Notes: generated from the sequence alone by a model not told the origin. 64,000 bases of DNA from Fragum whitleyi (GCA_948146395.1 OX411559.1:28984708-29048707); one strand, 5' to 3'; numbered from the stretch's first letter, positions 11,665 through 24,113 are shown. Made by a program: numbers and translations.

Positions 11665-12513
11665 TTTTTAGCTCGACTATTCTTAGAAAAGGCGTCGGCG
11701 TAATGCTTTGATTAAGAGTTAAGTGCAAGTGTGTCAAACCTCTGTTTCTACAAAAGCTATTGCTTTGAAACTTTGCGCTTGCTTTTTTGACTATAGTACT
11801 AGCCTCCAGACAAAGATTTATTACTCTGATATTGAATTTAGTGGAATGTTAACCATTTTCGGACTTTGAAATCTTGGTTAAGTTTTTACATGCTTGTATA
11901 TTTCTTAAATATCTCTGTTTCTATTAAAGCTTTTGCTTCGAAACTTTGCACATGCTTTTTTGATCATAATACAAGCCGCTAGATTAATACTCTTTACTTT
12001 GATATTAAATTTAGTGGAATTTTAACCCATTCCGGACTAAGGAATTCTTGGTTAAGATTTTGCATGCAACTGTTTGCAACTATCAGTTACATCTTTGTTT
12101 CTGCTTTGAAACATTGCACATGCTCCCTTGACCATAATATCAGCCTCTAGACAAAGATTCATTACTCTGATATTGAATTTAGTGGAATTGTAATATTTTT
12201 TGACTTAAATATTCTTGGTTAGGTTTTTACTGTTGTAACTGTTGTATATATATTTGAGTTATACCTTTGATTCTACCCAAGCTTCTACTTGTAAACATTG
12301 CACATGCTTATGTGACTATAACTTATATCAGCCCATAGACAAAGATCCATTACTGCTTGGAAACCGTGCACATGCTTCTAAAAACACCATATCATCCTCT
12401 AGTAAAAGATTGACTGCTTTCATTTAATGGAATTTTCCAATGTCGACATTGATTTGCTGTTATTATCCAGCACTAGGAATAGTTGAGCTTCGCTGTCCGC
12501 CGAAAGCTCTTGT
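11665..12513 (+). mobile_element. Helentron-like element, TAGCTCGACTA family
   Basis: The left end TTTAGCTCGACTA has a partial inverted match AGTTGAGCT near 12481, followed by an imperfect hairpin (AGCTTCG ... CGAAAGCT) and the tail CTCTTGTT. The interior consists of about four ~175-bp monomers with 'GCTTTGAAACTTTGCRCATGC' and 'GATATTGAATTTAGTGGAAT' phrases. Its right tail directly touches the next element. No protein is encoded. Confidence 0.6.
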
Positions 12514-13360
12514 TTTTAGCTCCACTGGCCGAAGGCCACTGGGGCTATTGTCATGGCGTTGTGTCGGTCGTGCGTCCGTCCGTGCGTCCGGTCGTAAACT
12601 TTTCTTTAAAAATCTTCTCCTCAGAAACTACTGGATTAATTTCAACCAAAATTCACATGAATGATCCTTGGGTGACTCTCTTTCAAACTTGTTCAAAAAT
12701 TTTGATCTAATGAAAAACATGGATTTAATAGGCGTGGCTAATTTCCATATATGGTAAAAAGTGAGTTTTATCAGATTCTAATTGATGGATACCAAATAAA
12801 TTTTACATGTTTGATCCCTTGGGTGACCCTTTATCAGTCTACAAAAGAGTATTGTGATTGAATGAAAAATATGTATTTTATGGGCGGAGGTCATTTTTCT
12901 ATATGTTATGTTATGTTATGTTATAGTGGAAACTCTCAAAATCGTTTTCTCAGATTGTAACTGATGGATATCAACCAAATTTCACTGGAATGAACCTTGA
13001 GTGACCCTTTATCAGTCTACCAAAATTATTGTGATCGGATAAAAAAATATGTATTTTATGGGTGGAGGTCATTTCTCAATATATTATATAGTGGAAATTT
13101 GAAAATCATTTTCTCAGAATATAACCGATGGATATCAATCAAACTTCATTGGTATGATCCTTAGGTTACCAATTATCATGCAGCCTACAATCATTGTGAT
13201 TGGATGAAAAATATGTCTTCTAAAGTGGAAACTTTGAAAATCATTTCCAACATCAGTAGAAGCCAAAATATCAAAAAAAAAAATCTAGTCAAAACTTTGA
13301 TTTGCTATTACAATAATTTTTAGCCTGTGGAGCGACGAAAGCCATGGCTTTCTAGTTGTT
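12514..13360 (+). mobile_element. Helentron-like element, TAGCTCCACTGG family
   Basis: The 5' end has TAGCTCCACTGGCC-GAA-GGCCACTGG, a palindrome, followed by CGTGCGTCCGTCCGTGCGTC. The 3' end has GTGGAGCGA (inverted copy of the 5' TAGCTCCAC), hairpin AAAGCCATGGCTTT and the tail CTAGTTGT. About three ~165-175-bp monomers lie inside ('GATGGATATCAACCAAATTT', 'TATTTTATGGGCGGAGGTCA'). A pentanucleotide run sits at 12903-12924. No protein is encoded. Confidence 0.7.
12903..12924. repeat. (ATGTT)n microsatellite
   Basis: About four ATGTT units inside a monomer of the surrounding element. Confidence 0.85.
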
Positions 13361-15049
13361 TTTACGGTGTATATTCTGTGATACGCAGATTGATAAAAAT
13401 TCTTATGAAATCTATTTCTATTGAATCAGCCACATTTCAATCATTCACCCAAAAGTTGCGGGCACTTTCCTAGCTCTGCACTAACTTACATGTACTTTTG
13501 TAACCGAATGGTGTGTATGATGTTATATGACAATGCATGATAAATTCGTGCTTAAAAATTGCGCTCCTTTAATAAACCCTTTTGCATGCTTTTGTTGTAG
13601 TAAAATGCTCGTTTAATGTAATCAAACCCGCGCTTTCGTAAAACGTCAAATGTTCCATGTTATCACGACTCCGCATTCATTGATGGACAGATTTAACATT
13701 ACCTTGGTGGTTTATGCATTAACTCTGGCCTTTGACGATATAGATCTAGTTGATTTAAAAAGCTTTAAGATAATGAATTTCTACATGTAAAGAACCTAAT
13801 TAGAGTAGTTATATTATCAAAAAGACAATATCACAACCTACCGATCAATACACGGTACAATATACCCGTCATTGTTTTATCCGATAGAAATCCGATACGC
13901 AAGCCGTATAACTTTACGATGATTAAAAGCGGACCATTTTTCAATGCCATTAAAGATGATCTATCTTCATATTGAAGAAGTTAAACATGGACTTAAGTCC
14001 ACAGCAGCGTGCATAGCAACCATGTACACAATCCCTTAACAACGGTCGTGAGCTCTTCTTTTTAAATCATCACCGAGTCGCGTTTGATTTGTGTACAGTT
14101 TATCCTAGTTTAAATGTTTACTTGTTTGAATAAGAGTTGATCTGCCCGAATAAAGAAATCGACCAAATAAAAATAGGAATATTCAGTGCGGGTATGTTAA
14201 GCGAGTGGTTTGAAATGATCTAAATGCGAAAATCCTTTTATGGAATATGAATAAATCATATTGAGGAGTCAATATCTTTGCATAATCTCTATATCTAGGG
14301 TTTCTGAACTGATTTCATACACCTGTGTTGACGGTGCTGGGTTTAACGAATAGTAAAAAAATAAAAAAGTAAAAACTATTGCTATATTCATTCTTTCTCA
14401 TGTGATTCGATGAGAACCTCCAAGAAAGTTTGGAAAATATTTGTGAGAATATGCATGATGATATATGACGTAGGACTAGGATTGTTCGATATATAGCTTA
14501 TTGGGTGTTATTGCTTCGACGGTTCGGGGTTAAATGCAGACGAAGTTCTCTATTAACTATATTGGATGTTGAATAGAGGAAAATATTCAATAACCGTGTT
14601 TTGAGTCCGTTAGTTGAAAATAGGTTTGTTGCTAGTTTTTAAAGGTAACGATATGTGTTAGGACTTAACGATCGAATGTAATATGATTGATAATTGTGAA
14701 ACAAGAAGACACACTTGTGAATACTATTTTTGGATATTGCTTATTGACTAAGTTCGTTTTAGTTAATCAAGAACTCTGATTTAGAGCTACGTTTGATGTG
14801 AGGCAACTTAGCATGAGGATTAAACATATGAACTTATCGGACGTGTAATTTAAACTAAATAACATGTCGCGATAAGAGTTTGTTTATAAAAGTCAATTTC
14901 TTCTTTTGTACAATTTCCATAATTGGTCACTTAACTTCCAATTACACGCGTATAATGTATGCTATATATTATAAATCCAAAACTTGTGAAACAGATTTTT
15001 CAAATTATTTATTTATTCCGAGAATGGCGCTAAAGAGAGACAAACTTTT
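13361..15049. other. no gene seen
   Basis: Unique-looking AT-rich sequence. I found no long frame, no tRNA-like box pair and no element terminus. Confidence 0.45.
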
Positions 15050-15116
15050 ATTGACACCGTGGCCCTAACTGAAATGAGAATTTTATTATGCACGGGAAAG
15101 GCAGAGAGGGGGGAGG

Positions 15117-15130
15117 AGGGGGGGGGGGGG
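15117..15130. repeat. poly-G run
   Basis: A G homopolymer of about 13 after a purine-rich stretch (15099-15116), probably part of the adjacent SINE-like body. Confidence 0.85.
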
Positions 15131-15164
15131 CAATGGCTTCTATCAGCTGCTTCCAAATTTTATC

Positions 15165-15290
15165 ACTTAGTGACCTGGGCTCTGCGTTTTACGTGTTCTG
15201 TCCCACAACACAACTCGAACCCGTAACTATCCGATTACGAGACAAGCACGCTAACCACTCGACCAACGTGCCAGACGAGTCGCTTAAGTC
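15165..15290 (-). mobile_element. tRNA-derived SINE head, degenerate
   Basis: The minus strand reads GGCACGTTGGTCGAGTGG (A-box region) and, about 40 nt later, ACGGGTTCGAGTTGTG (B-box region). The cloverleaf is not restored by pairing, so a functional tRNA is unlikely. The body probably runs to about 15050 on the left. I did not find a convincing target-site duplication. Confidence 0.5.
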
Positions 15291-15432
15291 AATTTGATTA
15301 GCTTACTCGGCAGAGTATTTGATTTTGAAACCTCGATATCGTGGAATCAATAGTTAACGCGTTATATGACGTCGCCGACGCTGCCAGGTGAACACCAATG
15401 ACACTAAAGAACCTGTCGGAGAGAGAAGACAT

Positions 15433-15670
15433 TTGAGCCTGTGCATGATATTTCCAACAATTTGAAGTTTGTGAGGTGCAATCAATGAGAAGCGTAGGCA
15501 GCCACATACTGTAAATATAAAGTTACCTGGCGGTCTGTAAGCACTTCGAGACATTATCTTTTTACTAAACGCATAGTAAAGACTGTTCAGACTGTGCGGA
15601 TGCACAGATTGGCCAGAGTCTTTGCTTTGCGCATATTTGAACTTGTTGGAAATCTCGCGTACAGGTTCAT
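15433..15670 (+). mobile_element. ~240-bp hairpin MITE, copy 1
   Basis: Terminal inverted repeats TTGAGCCTGTGCATGATATT... (left) and ...CGCGTACAGGTTCAT (right) pair over ~33 bp with mismatches. The right half contains a hairpin with stem GTAAAGACT...AGTCTTTGC and apex CAGACTGTGCGGATGCACAG. The copy at 38891-39131 has the same ends, hairpin and interior (AGTTACC, CACTGTAAATATAA). No coding capacity. Confidence 0.85.
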
Positions 15671-16086
15671 TTCTGAAATTGTCGTCTGCATTTTTTTTAA
15701 AAGTCTGGTTAAGTTTTGTCATTTTCTGATTGGTAAATACAGATTGGATAGTAAATACAATAATATAAGAACACACACGAGTTCTGCGATAAGTCTTAAT
15801 CCCTGGATGTCTTTCTCCGCCATGAATGAGAGTTTTGTATTTGTTTGTCATCCTCCAGTTTGTAAGTTAGTCACCAAACCCTGTAACTACAGCTTAATGA
15901 GCTGTATTTATGAAGTAGAAATTCGACTCATGAGTCCTTGTTTGGCCGAATCGCCATATCACCAGTCTATAAAATCTGGTTGCTTCCGTGATTTTGGCCT
16001 CCCATAGGATATAATTATCTATAAGATCTAATTGAAAGTCAGTCAAATATCTGAGCTTACATATTAAAATTCTCTCGTTTATTTAG
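15671..16086. other. sequence upstream of the doublecortin exon
   Basis: No repeat recognised. The last bases (about 16068-16086) form a pyrimidine-rich tract ending TTTATTTAG, a plausible splice acceptor, so a 5' untranslated exon may begin at 16087. A core promoter is not evident. Confidence 0.4.
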
Positions 16087-16157
16087 GACAATCAGTATAA
16101 GACAGAAAGTGCAAGACTATGATTCCTCATATAAAGTGATTTCTAAAGTAAGGTGCT

Positions 16158-16528
16158 ATGACAACGGACGTGAATAACATGGATCATAAGCGGGCCGGGT
16201 ACCAGGGTCGGGGACGCAATGACCCTTACGACGTACATGACAGCTACCATTCCTCGCCAACATACGGGAACACACCGAAAGCATTTACTATCCAAATGCA
16301 CAATAATGGGAACATTATAGACCCACCGAAAAAGGTGCTCGTTCAGGGAAAATATCTGCCCGACTTTGACCGATTTCTTGATGACGTCACGTTTAAAATG
16401 AATCCTCCCTACGGATGTGGAAGACGGTTGGTTTCCGCTTCAAGTAAAAGAACTGTACGAGTTGTGGATGAGCTCAAGCCAGGAAACCATTACGTCCTAG
16501 CTGGCTGGGAACCATATAAACCATATGA
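16158..16528 (+). CDS. doublecortin (DCX) domain protein, first coding exon
   Basis: The translation has a polar N-terminal tail (residues 1-42: Asp, Asn, Tyr, His rich) and then a nearly complete DCX domain, about residues 43-121. Recognisable features are the NNGN turn, KKVLV strand, FDRFLDDVTFKM helix, GCGRRLVS, and DELKPGNHYVLAGWEPYKP near the end. DCX domains bind tubulin or microtubules in the doublecortin, DCDC2 and RP1 families; which member this is cannot be told from one domain. The start at 16158 has an in-frame TAA nine bases upstream. The exon ends at a strong donor, TGA|GTAAGT (GT at 16529-16530), in phase 2; reading through would give a stop within two codons, so splicing is needed. 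A pyrimidine tract and AG at 16068-16086 suggest the exon starts in the 5' UTR at 16087. No further exon of the gene was recognised downstream, so the intron may be long and full of repeats. Confidence 0.85.
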
Positions 16529-16733
16529 GTAAGTTTGACTTTATGTATTTACGATCACCCGAAAATTGAATACTCAATTAAACAAATATTATTAAAGGGA
16601 AAAAACCAGATAAACCATGAACGAAGTGGTGTCGATGCGACAAAATAAAAGTAATAGGCCAAATAGGTATAAATTTCAGAGGTAAAATCTCAGAATGCCT
16701 TCCCCATTTTATATATCCTGAAAGCAATAATTG

Positions 16734-16990
16734 TATTCCCCCGCCATGAAATGCGGGCGGGTATATAGGGTTACCTTTGTCCGTGTATGTGTATGTTTTT
16801 CCCATGCTTGTCCAGAGCATAACTTCTACATTTTTTATGGATTTCATAATAACATGGCACAGTTGTCCTCCTGGATGAGTATTTTTGTCATGCAATGAGT
16901 TTGTCTGGCTAAACACAAGGTCAATGTCGTGGTTAAAGGTCAAATATTTCATCGATAAAATCAAGCGGTTGTTATGGAATCAGAATCTGT
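16734..16990 (+). repeat. solo 5' end of a TATTCCCCCGCC-type element
   Basis: GTATTCCCCCGCC-ATGAAATGC-GGGCGGGTATA forms a palindrome like the 5' ends of the Helentron-like elements elsewhere in the window, followed by GTCCGTGTATGTGTATG and one partial monomer. No matching 3' end was found. It lies in the presumed first intron of the doublecortin gene. Confidence 0.5.
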
Positions 16991-18033
16991 GACACGCTTC
17001 TACTTATATTAGATATACTCAAGATCCATGGATATTACAGTCAGAAATCTGCCAAATATAAAAATGTCAGAACTACAATTACTGCAACCTCTCCAAATGA
17101 TTGAGAGGTTTTATATTTCCTTGATGGCCCGTTTTCGTGTAAACGGTCAAAACCTGATTAGAATAAAAACAAGAATTTATAATGAGTAAGTAAACATCTC
17201 TCAGCTGTGTTAAGTAACATCGTCTGATTTAGATACACTGTTAGTCGACATAAACCTTTCAATTAAAGTTTGGTTTGTTCAAATCAAAAAGATATTAAAA
17301 GATACTTATTTGGAAAAGACAAAAAATCTGAAAGTTCTTTTTGTAAGGTAGCTAACCAATTTCATGGAATGATGCGAATCCATAACTTTGTTCGCCTTTG
17401 TTTCTGTTATCATGTATTGCGTGTAGGGACAAAATATCCTTCATTACACTATTTCATCATTGTTGGTTGTTTGGTATATGTACACATAATATGCCTACTA
17501 ATATGGCTTACTTCTTTGTAGGTTGGCTTGCTTTGTATATCACGAATCCACTATCATTATGACATATTTCCTAACTTGACGGATCGCCGATGTAGATAAA
17601 CAATTAGATTGGCCTATTAAATCAATTAATTAGACCAGGGTCAGTTTTCACAAACGCATTTGACAAAACCAGCACTGCGTTCAGGTAGACAAATGGTGCA
17701 AACTGTTTTCCAGTTTTATCCCGCTTTGCACGCAAATGGCAAACAATTTACACCGTTTGATGATCCTGAACGCAAGCTGACAAGCAATCTTGACCCCTAA
17801 GATCTAGGGCAATCCACCAAATTTGAGTTGAATGGATCAGACCGGCGGTCCGTCAATCCATTTACAAGCTGCTATTTTATATGTATTTTCTTAACCTAAC
17901 TATAATTATATGTCTCATTTCAGCCTAGTTGCTTACTTATCAATCATCATAATGATTATTGTACAAAGCTACGAATAGAGGGGGATATTTTGAACTTTAG
18001 ATCAAAGATCTTATATAATAATAACACAAACAT
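16991..18033. other. intron-like, no gene seen
   Basis: AT-rich; an 83-residue frame at 17270-17521 has no domain and no splice support. Confidence 0.4.
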
Positions 18034-18095
18034 TATGTTGTTGACACTCATTGGAATCGTCTCGTCGAGACAATTCCAATGAATACACACAACAT
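18034..18095. repeat. ~30-bp-arm hairpin with no loop
   Basis: ATGTTGTTGACACTCATTGG... and the following ...CCAATGAATACACACAACAT pair with a few mismatches, meeting at CGTCTCGTCGAGACA. Flanks are unrelated. Could be a fold-back element or a small-RNA precursor. Confidence 0.75.
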
Positions 18096-21000
18096 AGAGT
18101 TCCTTTGAGAAATAAAGATTTTAGACTTGTTTTACCCCTCTTATCTGTACTTCTGATCGTATTTTTAAGAAAATATTCATCTCTTTAGATTGTATGTACA
18201 CGACTTCATTGATATTTTCAAACATTTCTTTCAATTTTTAAACAATCAATGATGATTTTTATGTGAATATAGTATACGAACAGAAACTTCTCCTTAAAGC
18301 AAAATTAATTTCAGATCAATGCCTATCCTGCACGGCCAAACAGCTATAAACATCCATAAAATATTTAAGGTGCACTTGCGATGTTAATTGGCATACCAAT
18401 TATCTATGCCACCGTTATATAGAACACCAAAATTATTCTTATTGTATCTGCTAGATGTAATTGTCCTTCGTGCCATTATTAGACATCTCTTAGACATCAC
18501 AAAACAAATAAGAAAAGTAAAAAATATGTTTTGGGCATTAAACTTCTAAACTAATCAACAAATACCGCTTGTTGGTCGGAGAGAGGTCAAAGTTTGTAGG
18601 AATAATTATAATGCCAACTTTCTGAATGCGCCTACAAATTTCTCTACTACAATACCATTACTGTGTACCATCCAACAAAGAAGTTTTCTCCTATCCGGCT
18701 GGCATGACAGAAACAGATAGCAAGTTCTTGAAAATATCTAAATTACTTCCTTTTTCAAGTTCATTGAAATGAAATTAGTTCGTGTAGTTCGTTCTGGAAA
18801 AATCAACTGAGATATTTGTTAGTCGCGTCGCTTTTGATACTGCGTGATGCTGAAATGGCTAAACGGGGATTGTACGTAAAATAGAGATTATGGTTATTTT
18901 TAATTCAACAATGGGACGTAAAGAATGAAATATTTTGGATGTTTGTATCTCTATTGAAGCTATTGGACATGATTTGTTGACCGTATAAAAGATTTGTGTA
19001 TCGACCTGAACATAGGGGATAAAACAACGTTATCTCTTTATTTGGGCATTGATAAAATTATAGATTTTACAATGGAGTGCTCGGTTTATAGTATGACATG
19101 CTCTTGTATTTAACTTCAAATCTTTATACAACTTGATGCACTATTTAAATGAGACGAGCAGTGTTCTCGGAAAACGGGTGACATAAAACGACAATTCTTT
19201 GTACAATTATTATAGCACTTTTAATTAAAATTCTGTAGTTCCTTGGTTGAGTTTTGTTAAACGAGTCGGACAGACCGACAACGCGCATTTCTTGAGCTAG
19301 CTTGAAATGTGACTTTTATCTTATCAAATACTTGTTTCAACAAGGCCATATAAAGCTTCTTTTCACGTGACTAGTCTTATAATTATGCACTAGGTAATTC
19401 CATGTCGAGCTAATTTCCGTCGTATATATCTTTGATAAGAATATCATATTTCAGCATTTAATTTTTATCTTCATACCCAATTTGACTTGTTTCTAGTTGA
19501 ATTTGAAATCAATAAAACAATTGGACAAACATTTTCTTGATTTCTTGGTGATTACGCTCACCCATTAATGGATTTGCAGTAAAATATATTCGCTGTCCAT
19601 TACTCCGTCCGCCCTCTGTCCGTAGTAAGCGCTTGAATATTTAAATGAAAGGGGAGAGGGGGCAATGTTGGGGACCGAGGAATTTTCTCTGTGGAGAATA
19701 TGCGACTTGGATATTGGCTCAGTACATGTCAATGATGTGAGTTTAAACTGTACATGTAGGAAGAGGGGGCTTCGCCACTAGTTCCCATCAACGTACACCC
19801 ATGTGTTCGTCTGTAAGCCCGATTTTAAAACCACTGAACTCTATCAAATTCGATCATGTATGAGTAGAAAAAAAGCAACGAGAAAAAATAGGAATCTAAA
19901 CGGTTGTCACGCACAAAAAATCTTATACACATCTTATATTCTTTATTGTTAATTATACCCATGGCCACCATCAACCAAGTCGGGGAGCGTGTGTTTTGCT
20001 TTGATCATTTTGGTCAGTTGGAAGACCAAATATTGTCGACGTGTCGATGCGTAACTGTAAAATCATATATATTATAACATAGAGACATTGTCACACAGAA
20101 TTGTATGGAGTATTTCACCTCACATTGATCATGACCTCTTTCGAACATAATATATCTTTGTCAAAGGTTCAATTTATCCACCATTTCCTTGTCTATTTCA
20201 ATTATGGCAGCAGAAAGGGATGTGGCTGTTACACATACAGGACTCTTACTATTTTCATCGTTTATTTCAAAATATAAAATATCATTGATAAACACTTCAA
20301 ACGATTTGTGAAAAGCTATAATACTTTCATATGTTGAACAGAACATATTTTGAGTGCCTATGTATCCATAGTTCTGTACTATAGATATTCACTGACCCGT
20401 CTATTTGAAATGCAAAACGATTTCAAACACCGTTTATTGTATTCCCAACTGTTTACAAATTCTGTAATAATAAAGAGCTACAAACGATTTACAGCCCATA
20501 ATCGATGCACGTGCACTTAAGTTAGCCTTTTTGAGTTGTTCAAAATTGATTAACAAAACAATAATACACTAATAACTAATTATGCTGCGTTTTACTGAAA
20601 ACTCTTCTATGAAATCATTGTATAAAAGCATGCGTTGTTTAAGATAGAATCAATAGAAGTAAAGATCAAGACGATTTTCCATTACATCATTAGTCTGTAG
20701 ATATGAATTGGTTTTATTATCAAATGAGGTGTACTACAATTTTTGACGGCATTCCACAAAAGAATTTGGAATAGTCATCATAACAATGACGAAACAGTAT
20801 GTTGCCATAATATCTTAATTTTCAAAAACAAAAACATCAACAACAAACTTCTGTAAATCAGGTTTCATAAGCAAGACCTTTATTTTGAACTTATATTTTT
20901 GAACGACAAATAAATAAGGAACAAATACGAGTCAATGTGCTAAAAAGTTTTAAGGTAACAATGGACGGGGTCATTTTCCCCGCCCTTTGAATTTTGTCTT

Positions 21001-21202
21001 GTTCACATATGTTGTAGATTGACATCGTATAGTCATTATATGACAATTTGAAGGTACCTTATCGTGCTCGTTTTCATGCTAGAGTCATCTTCTCTTGAAT
21101 GGTAAAGGCCGATTTTTCAGTGAAATGAATGTATTCGCTTCAGGTTTTGTAAAGGCTCAATGCCCGCTGATAGCTATAAAATACATACCTGTTGATAGGC
21201 CT
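18096..21202. other. no gene seen
   Basis: A long AT-rich stretch. Short frames (for example minus 20161-20346) have no recognisable domain. No tRNA box pair or element terminus was found; a TCCGTCCGCC phrase near 19604 is an isolated hint of a decayed element. Confidence 0.4.
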
Positions 21203-21297
21203 TATACATAAGGAGGGCTTAGTGCAAAAACATAGTACGTATCTATATAATGTATAGACACATACTATGTTTACGGTCTAATCCCTCTATATACATA
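21203..21297. repeat. 45-bp-arm hairpin
   Basis: Left arm 21203-21247 pairs with right arm 21253-21297 with about nine mismatches; the best inner block is AAACATAGTACGTATCTATA against TATAGACACATACTATGTTT. The loop is about 5 nt. Confidence 0.75.
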
Positions 21298-21941
21298 ATA
21301 ACTATTGTTAATAAAATTTATCATTGATGAATTTCCTTTGCTTAATATACTGTGAAAATGCATCGATTTTGGTAGATTTAAAGGGGGTAAATATCAAAAA
21401 ATCTACTTTTTTCTTCTTTGACGATATGTTAAAGGAACGAAGTTTTTCTTTTAATATTGTACAAATAAACAAATACCCACTTCCAGTTGATTGTGTCTGG
21501 TATGGAGGTCGATGTCCATTACTACCTTAAGAGAAGCACGCACGTATTATTGTACTGGGACATCATCACATTTATCTTTCTGAATTATGAAATCGACAAC
21601 ACGTCTTTCAGACCGGAAGTGGCGAAATTTAACGACAGCACATTTTTAACGGATTAACAGTAAAGAAACTTAAGAATGAAACTAGAAAATTCTAGAAAAA
21701 AAAGACTCAAAGAGAGATATATATTCCTATAGGTAGATTGTGTGCGATGAGCCGTAAAATCTATATTCATATATCGATTCCTGAGCTCAGTTTTGAAAAT
21801 ACACCTATATTTATGATTCTATGTTTGTTGCTGCATATCACTGTATTAAAGAACACAAAGTTTTCCTATCTTAAAATCTTTAAATTTTGAAAAGTGAAAA
21901 TGTACAAATTAACAAACACAAATGTACTTATATAAATAATT
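21298..21941. other. no gene seen
   Basis: AT-rich sequence without a recognisable feature. Confidence 0.4.
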
Positions 21942-22029
21942 ACATATCGATGGCTCAGCGCGAAACAATTGTAGCTGCCGATATGTTTATAAGAAGTTAC
22001 AACTGTTTCGCACTGAGCCATCGATATGT
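21942..22029. repeat. hairpin with ATGGCTCAG core, second copy
   Basis: Left arm ACATATCGATGGCTCAGCGC... and right arm ...GCACTGAGCCATCGATATGT pair over about 32 bp with few mismatches. The ATGGCTCAGYGYGAAA block is shared with 835-916; the outermost 8 bp (ACATATCG) are not, and yet are still inverted. Confidence 0.8.
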
Positions 22030-23847
22030 GAATATTTCTAAAAATGCATTGATTTTTCCCCTGTTTAAAATCCGCAGTTCTTAACAATATTCGATTATTA
22101 TTATCATTGTTATTTTTGTTATTATTTATTTCATCGCATAAATTCTAAGTAGTCACTTCTGTTGATTCTAAAAGATAAAGGTGTTTTCCTCTTAAATGTT
22201 ACCTTAGTAACTAGAACCGTAATCGGATGAAAACGGTAATGGCGTATTTTTCATTCATTATGGAATTTGCCCTTAGCTTACCATAATCTGAGGTATAGTT
22301 GGCAATTCAAACCTTCTTATCGTAATTTCTGGATAATGAGTTGTGGGTAATAAAGGGGGGGGGTCGATATGTACTATAGCGCTTCATGTAAGGATAGATG
22401 GGTTCTCTATCAAATTATTTGTGTATTTATTTGTGTGCGTGTTATGCCCTTCTTTAAGAATTAAAACCGGATAAAAAATTGAAATTAAAATGATGATGCC
22501 TTTTTCTGTTGTTAAGTTGGTTTTTCCTTATACTTTGATTAAAGATTTTTTGAAGGTGAAATTAGAGGTCCCCTTTTACAGAAAATTAGAATTGATACTC
22601 TTCCAAGAGCCTATGTCAATTATTGAATATAGTTTAACATGTAAGAAAGTGACAACTCAATGCCCCCCCCCCCCCAAAAAAAATGGTTCTTTTAGAATAT
22701 TATCTTTATAAATTAACATTTTATGATGACTTTGTTGGGAAGCATACAAACCCACATACAAATCGAAATTAAAAAAAAACAACAACACACACTTATAATA
22801 CAAATAATAAACTTTTTAAGGAAACCGTTGAAAATTGTTTTGAAAATGACAGTTGCTGTTTACAGTAAATCGCATATTAATGATATTAGTAAAAGAACAT
22901 AACTTCGTTGCCAAAATTTATAAGCTGTGTCACTAGTATTATGTTTCTTTGTTCTGTGACCAACTCAATAGTAGTACATTGTCTTAGACTAAGTAAAAAA
23001 ACGTTGAAATATTTAACAATGAAATTACGATTTTATCAGTAAAGTTTTTGGTGAACGAACGTCGTTCACCAGTGTTATATACCATGTCAGGAAAATCCTG
23101 TTGGATGTTAATACATTTGAAATAAAGTAGCGCCTCTTAAAATTCAATTTAGTATCTTTCAACATTTTTCTCCGCAAAATCACTTTTTATTTCTTTAATG
23201 GCGTGTTTCTAGTTTTCTTTATCAGGTGAAGATAAAGCAAATTCGCCTTGAAAAACACAATATGATCTTGCAATGTTTATCAGGGGAATTTTTGATCGGC
23301 GTAAGCTTGTCGAGAGTTTAAAGCAAAAACAAAGTTTGCGTCTAAACACCGAAGAGACAGATACTATGTTTTAGACCCAAGCCTTCGCTGGTGCAACTTG
23401 TAGTAATTAGCCGGAAATACGTGTTTATCTAGGTCGTGTCCTTTTGAACTTACATTCGGCAATACTCGGGCGATCTCCGACGGCTCCGAGTTAAATGTAG
23501 GTTACAGGAATCGGCCGAGTTGAGACGAATGACACATCAAGACACCTTGTGTCATTAGAACGCGGTTTTACATAACTTTTCAACTAGCGACAGTCAGTCT
23601 CGAGACGGGTTTTAAGAATGATTCGATATGTGTTTTACATGTACAACCTTTCTTGTATCTTTTATTTGAATAGGGGTGAACGTCGCTATTAAGATTTTTC
23701 TGTAAAATTGCTTTGGCTGAAGTAGGGCTTATTCCCAGCGAAAACGTTTCGTATTCGTCTATCTCAGAAGCGAATATTGCCGAATACCAAATGCGACAGG
23801 CACGGGAGATATTTCATTGGGGCCATTCTACTTTGCATTTTTATGCC
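22030..23847. other. no gene; small hairpin and poly-C run
   Basis: Contains a C run near 22662-22675 followed by A8, a short palindrome GGTGAACGAACGTCGTTCACC-like block at 23050-23070 (9-bp arms), and a loose inverted pair around 23450-23505. No coding exon recognised. Confidence 0.4.
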
Positions 23848-24113
23848 CCCGTATCGAGAGATCGGGGGCATATTGTTTTACTCATGTCCGTCTGTCTGTC
23901 TGTCTGTCTATCCGTCTGTCCGTCCGTCTGTCTGTCCGTCCGTCCGTCTGTCCGTCCGTCTGTCCGAAAACTTAACCCGAAAACTTAACCTTTGCCTTTT
24001 CTCCAAAAATATTTGACATACAAAGCTGTACACCAAAGTCAATGTCATGTGACAAGGTCAAGGTCATCTGTCAAGGTCAAACTTTAAAAAAATGCTGTTC
24101 CGGGGGCATTCGT
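23848..24113 (+). mobile_element. short Helentron-like element, TATGCCCCCG family
   Basis: The 5' end TATGCCCCCG...CGGGGGCATA is a palindrome. It is followed by a (GTCC/GTCT)n run at 23886-23965 and by GTCAAGGTCA-type direct repeats, and ends with CCGGGGGCATTCGTGTTTC, whose CGGGGGCAT inverts the 5' end. The 3' hairpin of the related families is absent. Short Pro/Ser/Val frames here are microsatellite translation. Confidence 0.65.

Noticed and set aside
15354..15851. 165-codon minus-strand frame
   Set aside because: It runs through a hairpin MITE and shows no domain; a second copy of the MITE does not keep the frame.
23713..24016. Pro/Ser/Val-rich proteins
   Set aside because: They are translations of the (GTCC/GTCT)n run at the start of a Helentron-like element.
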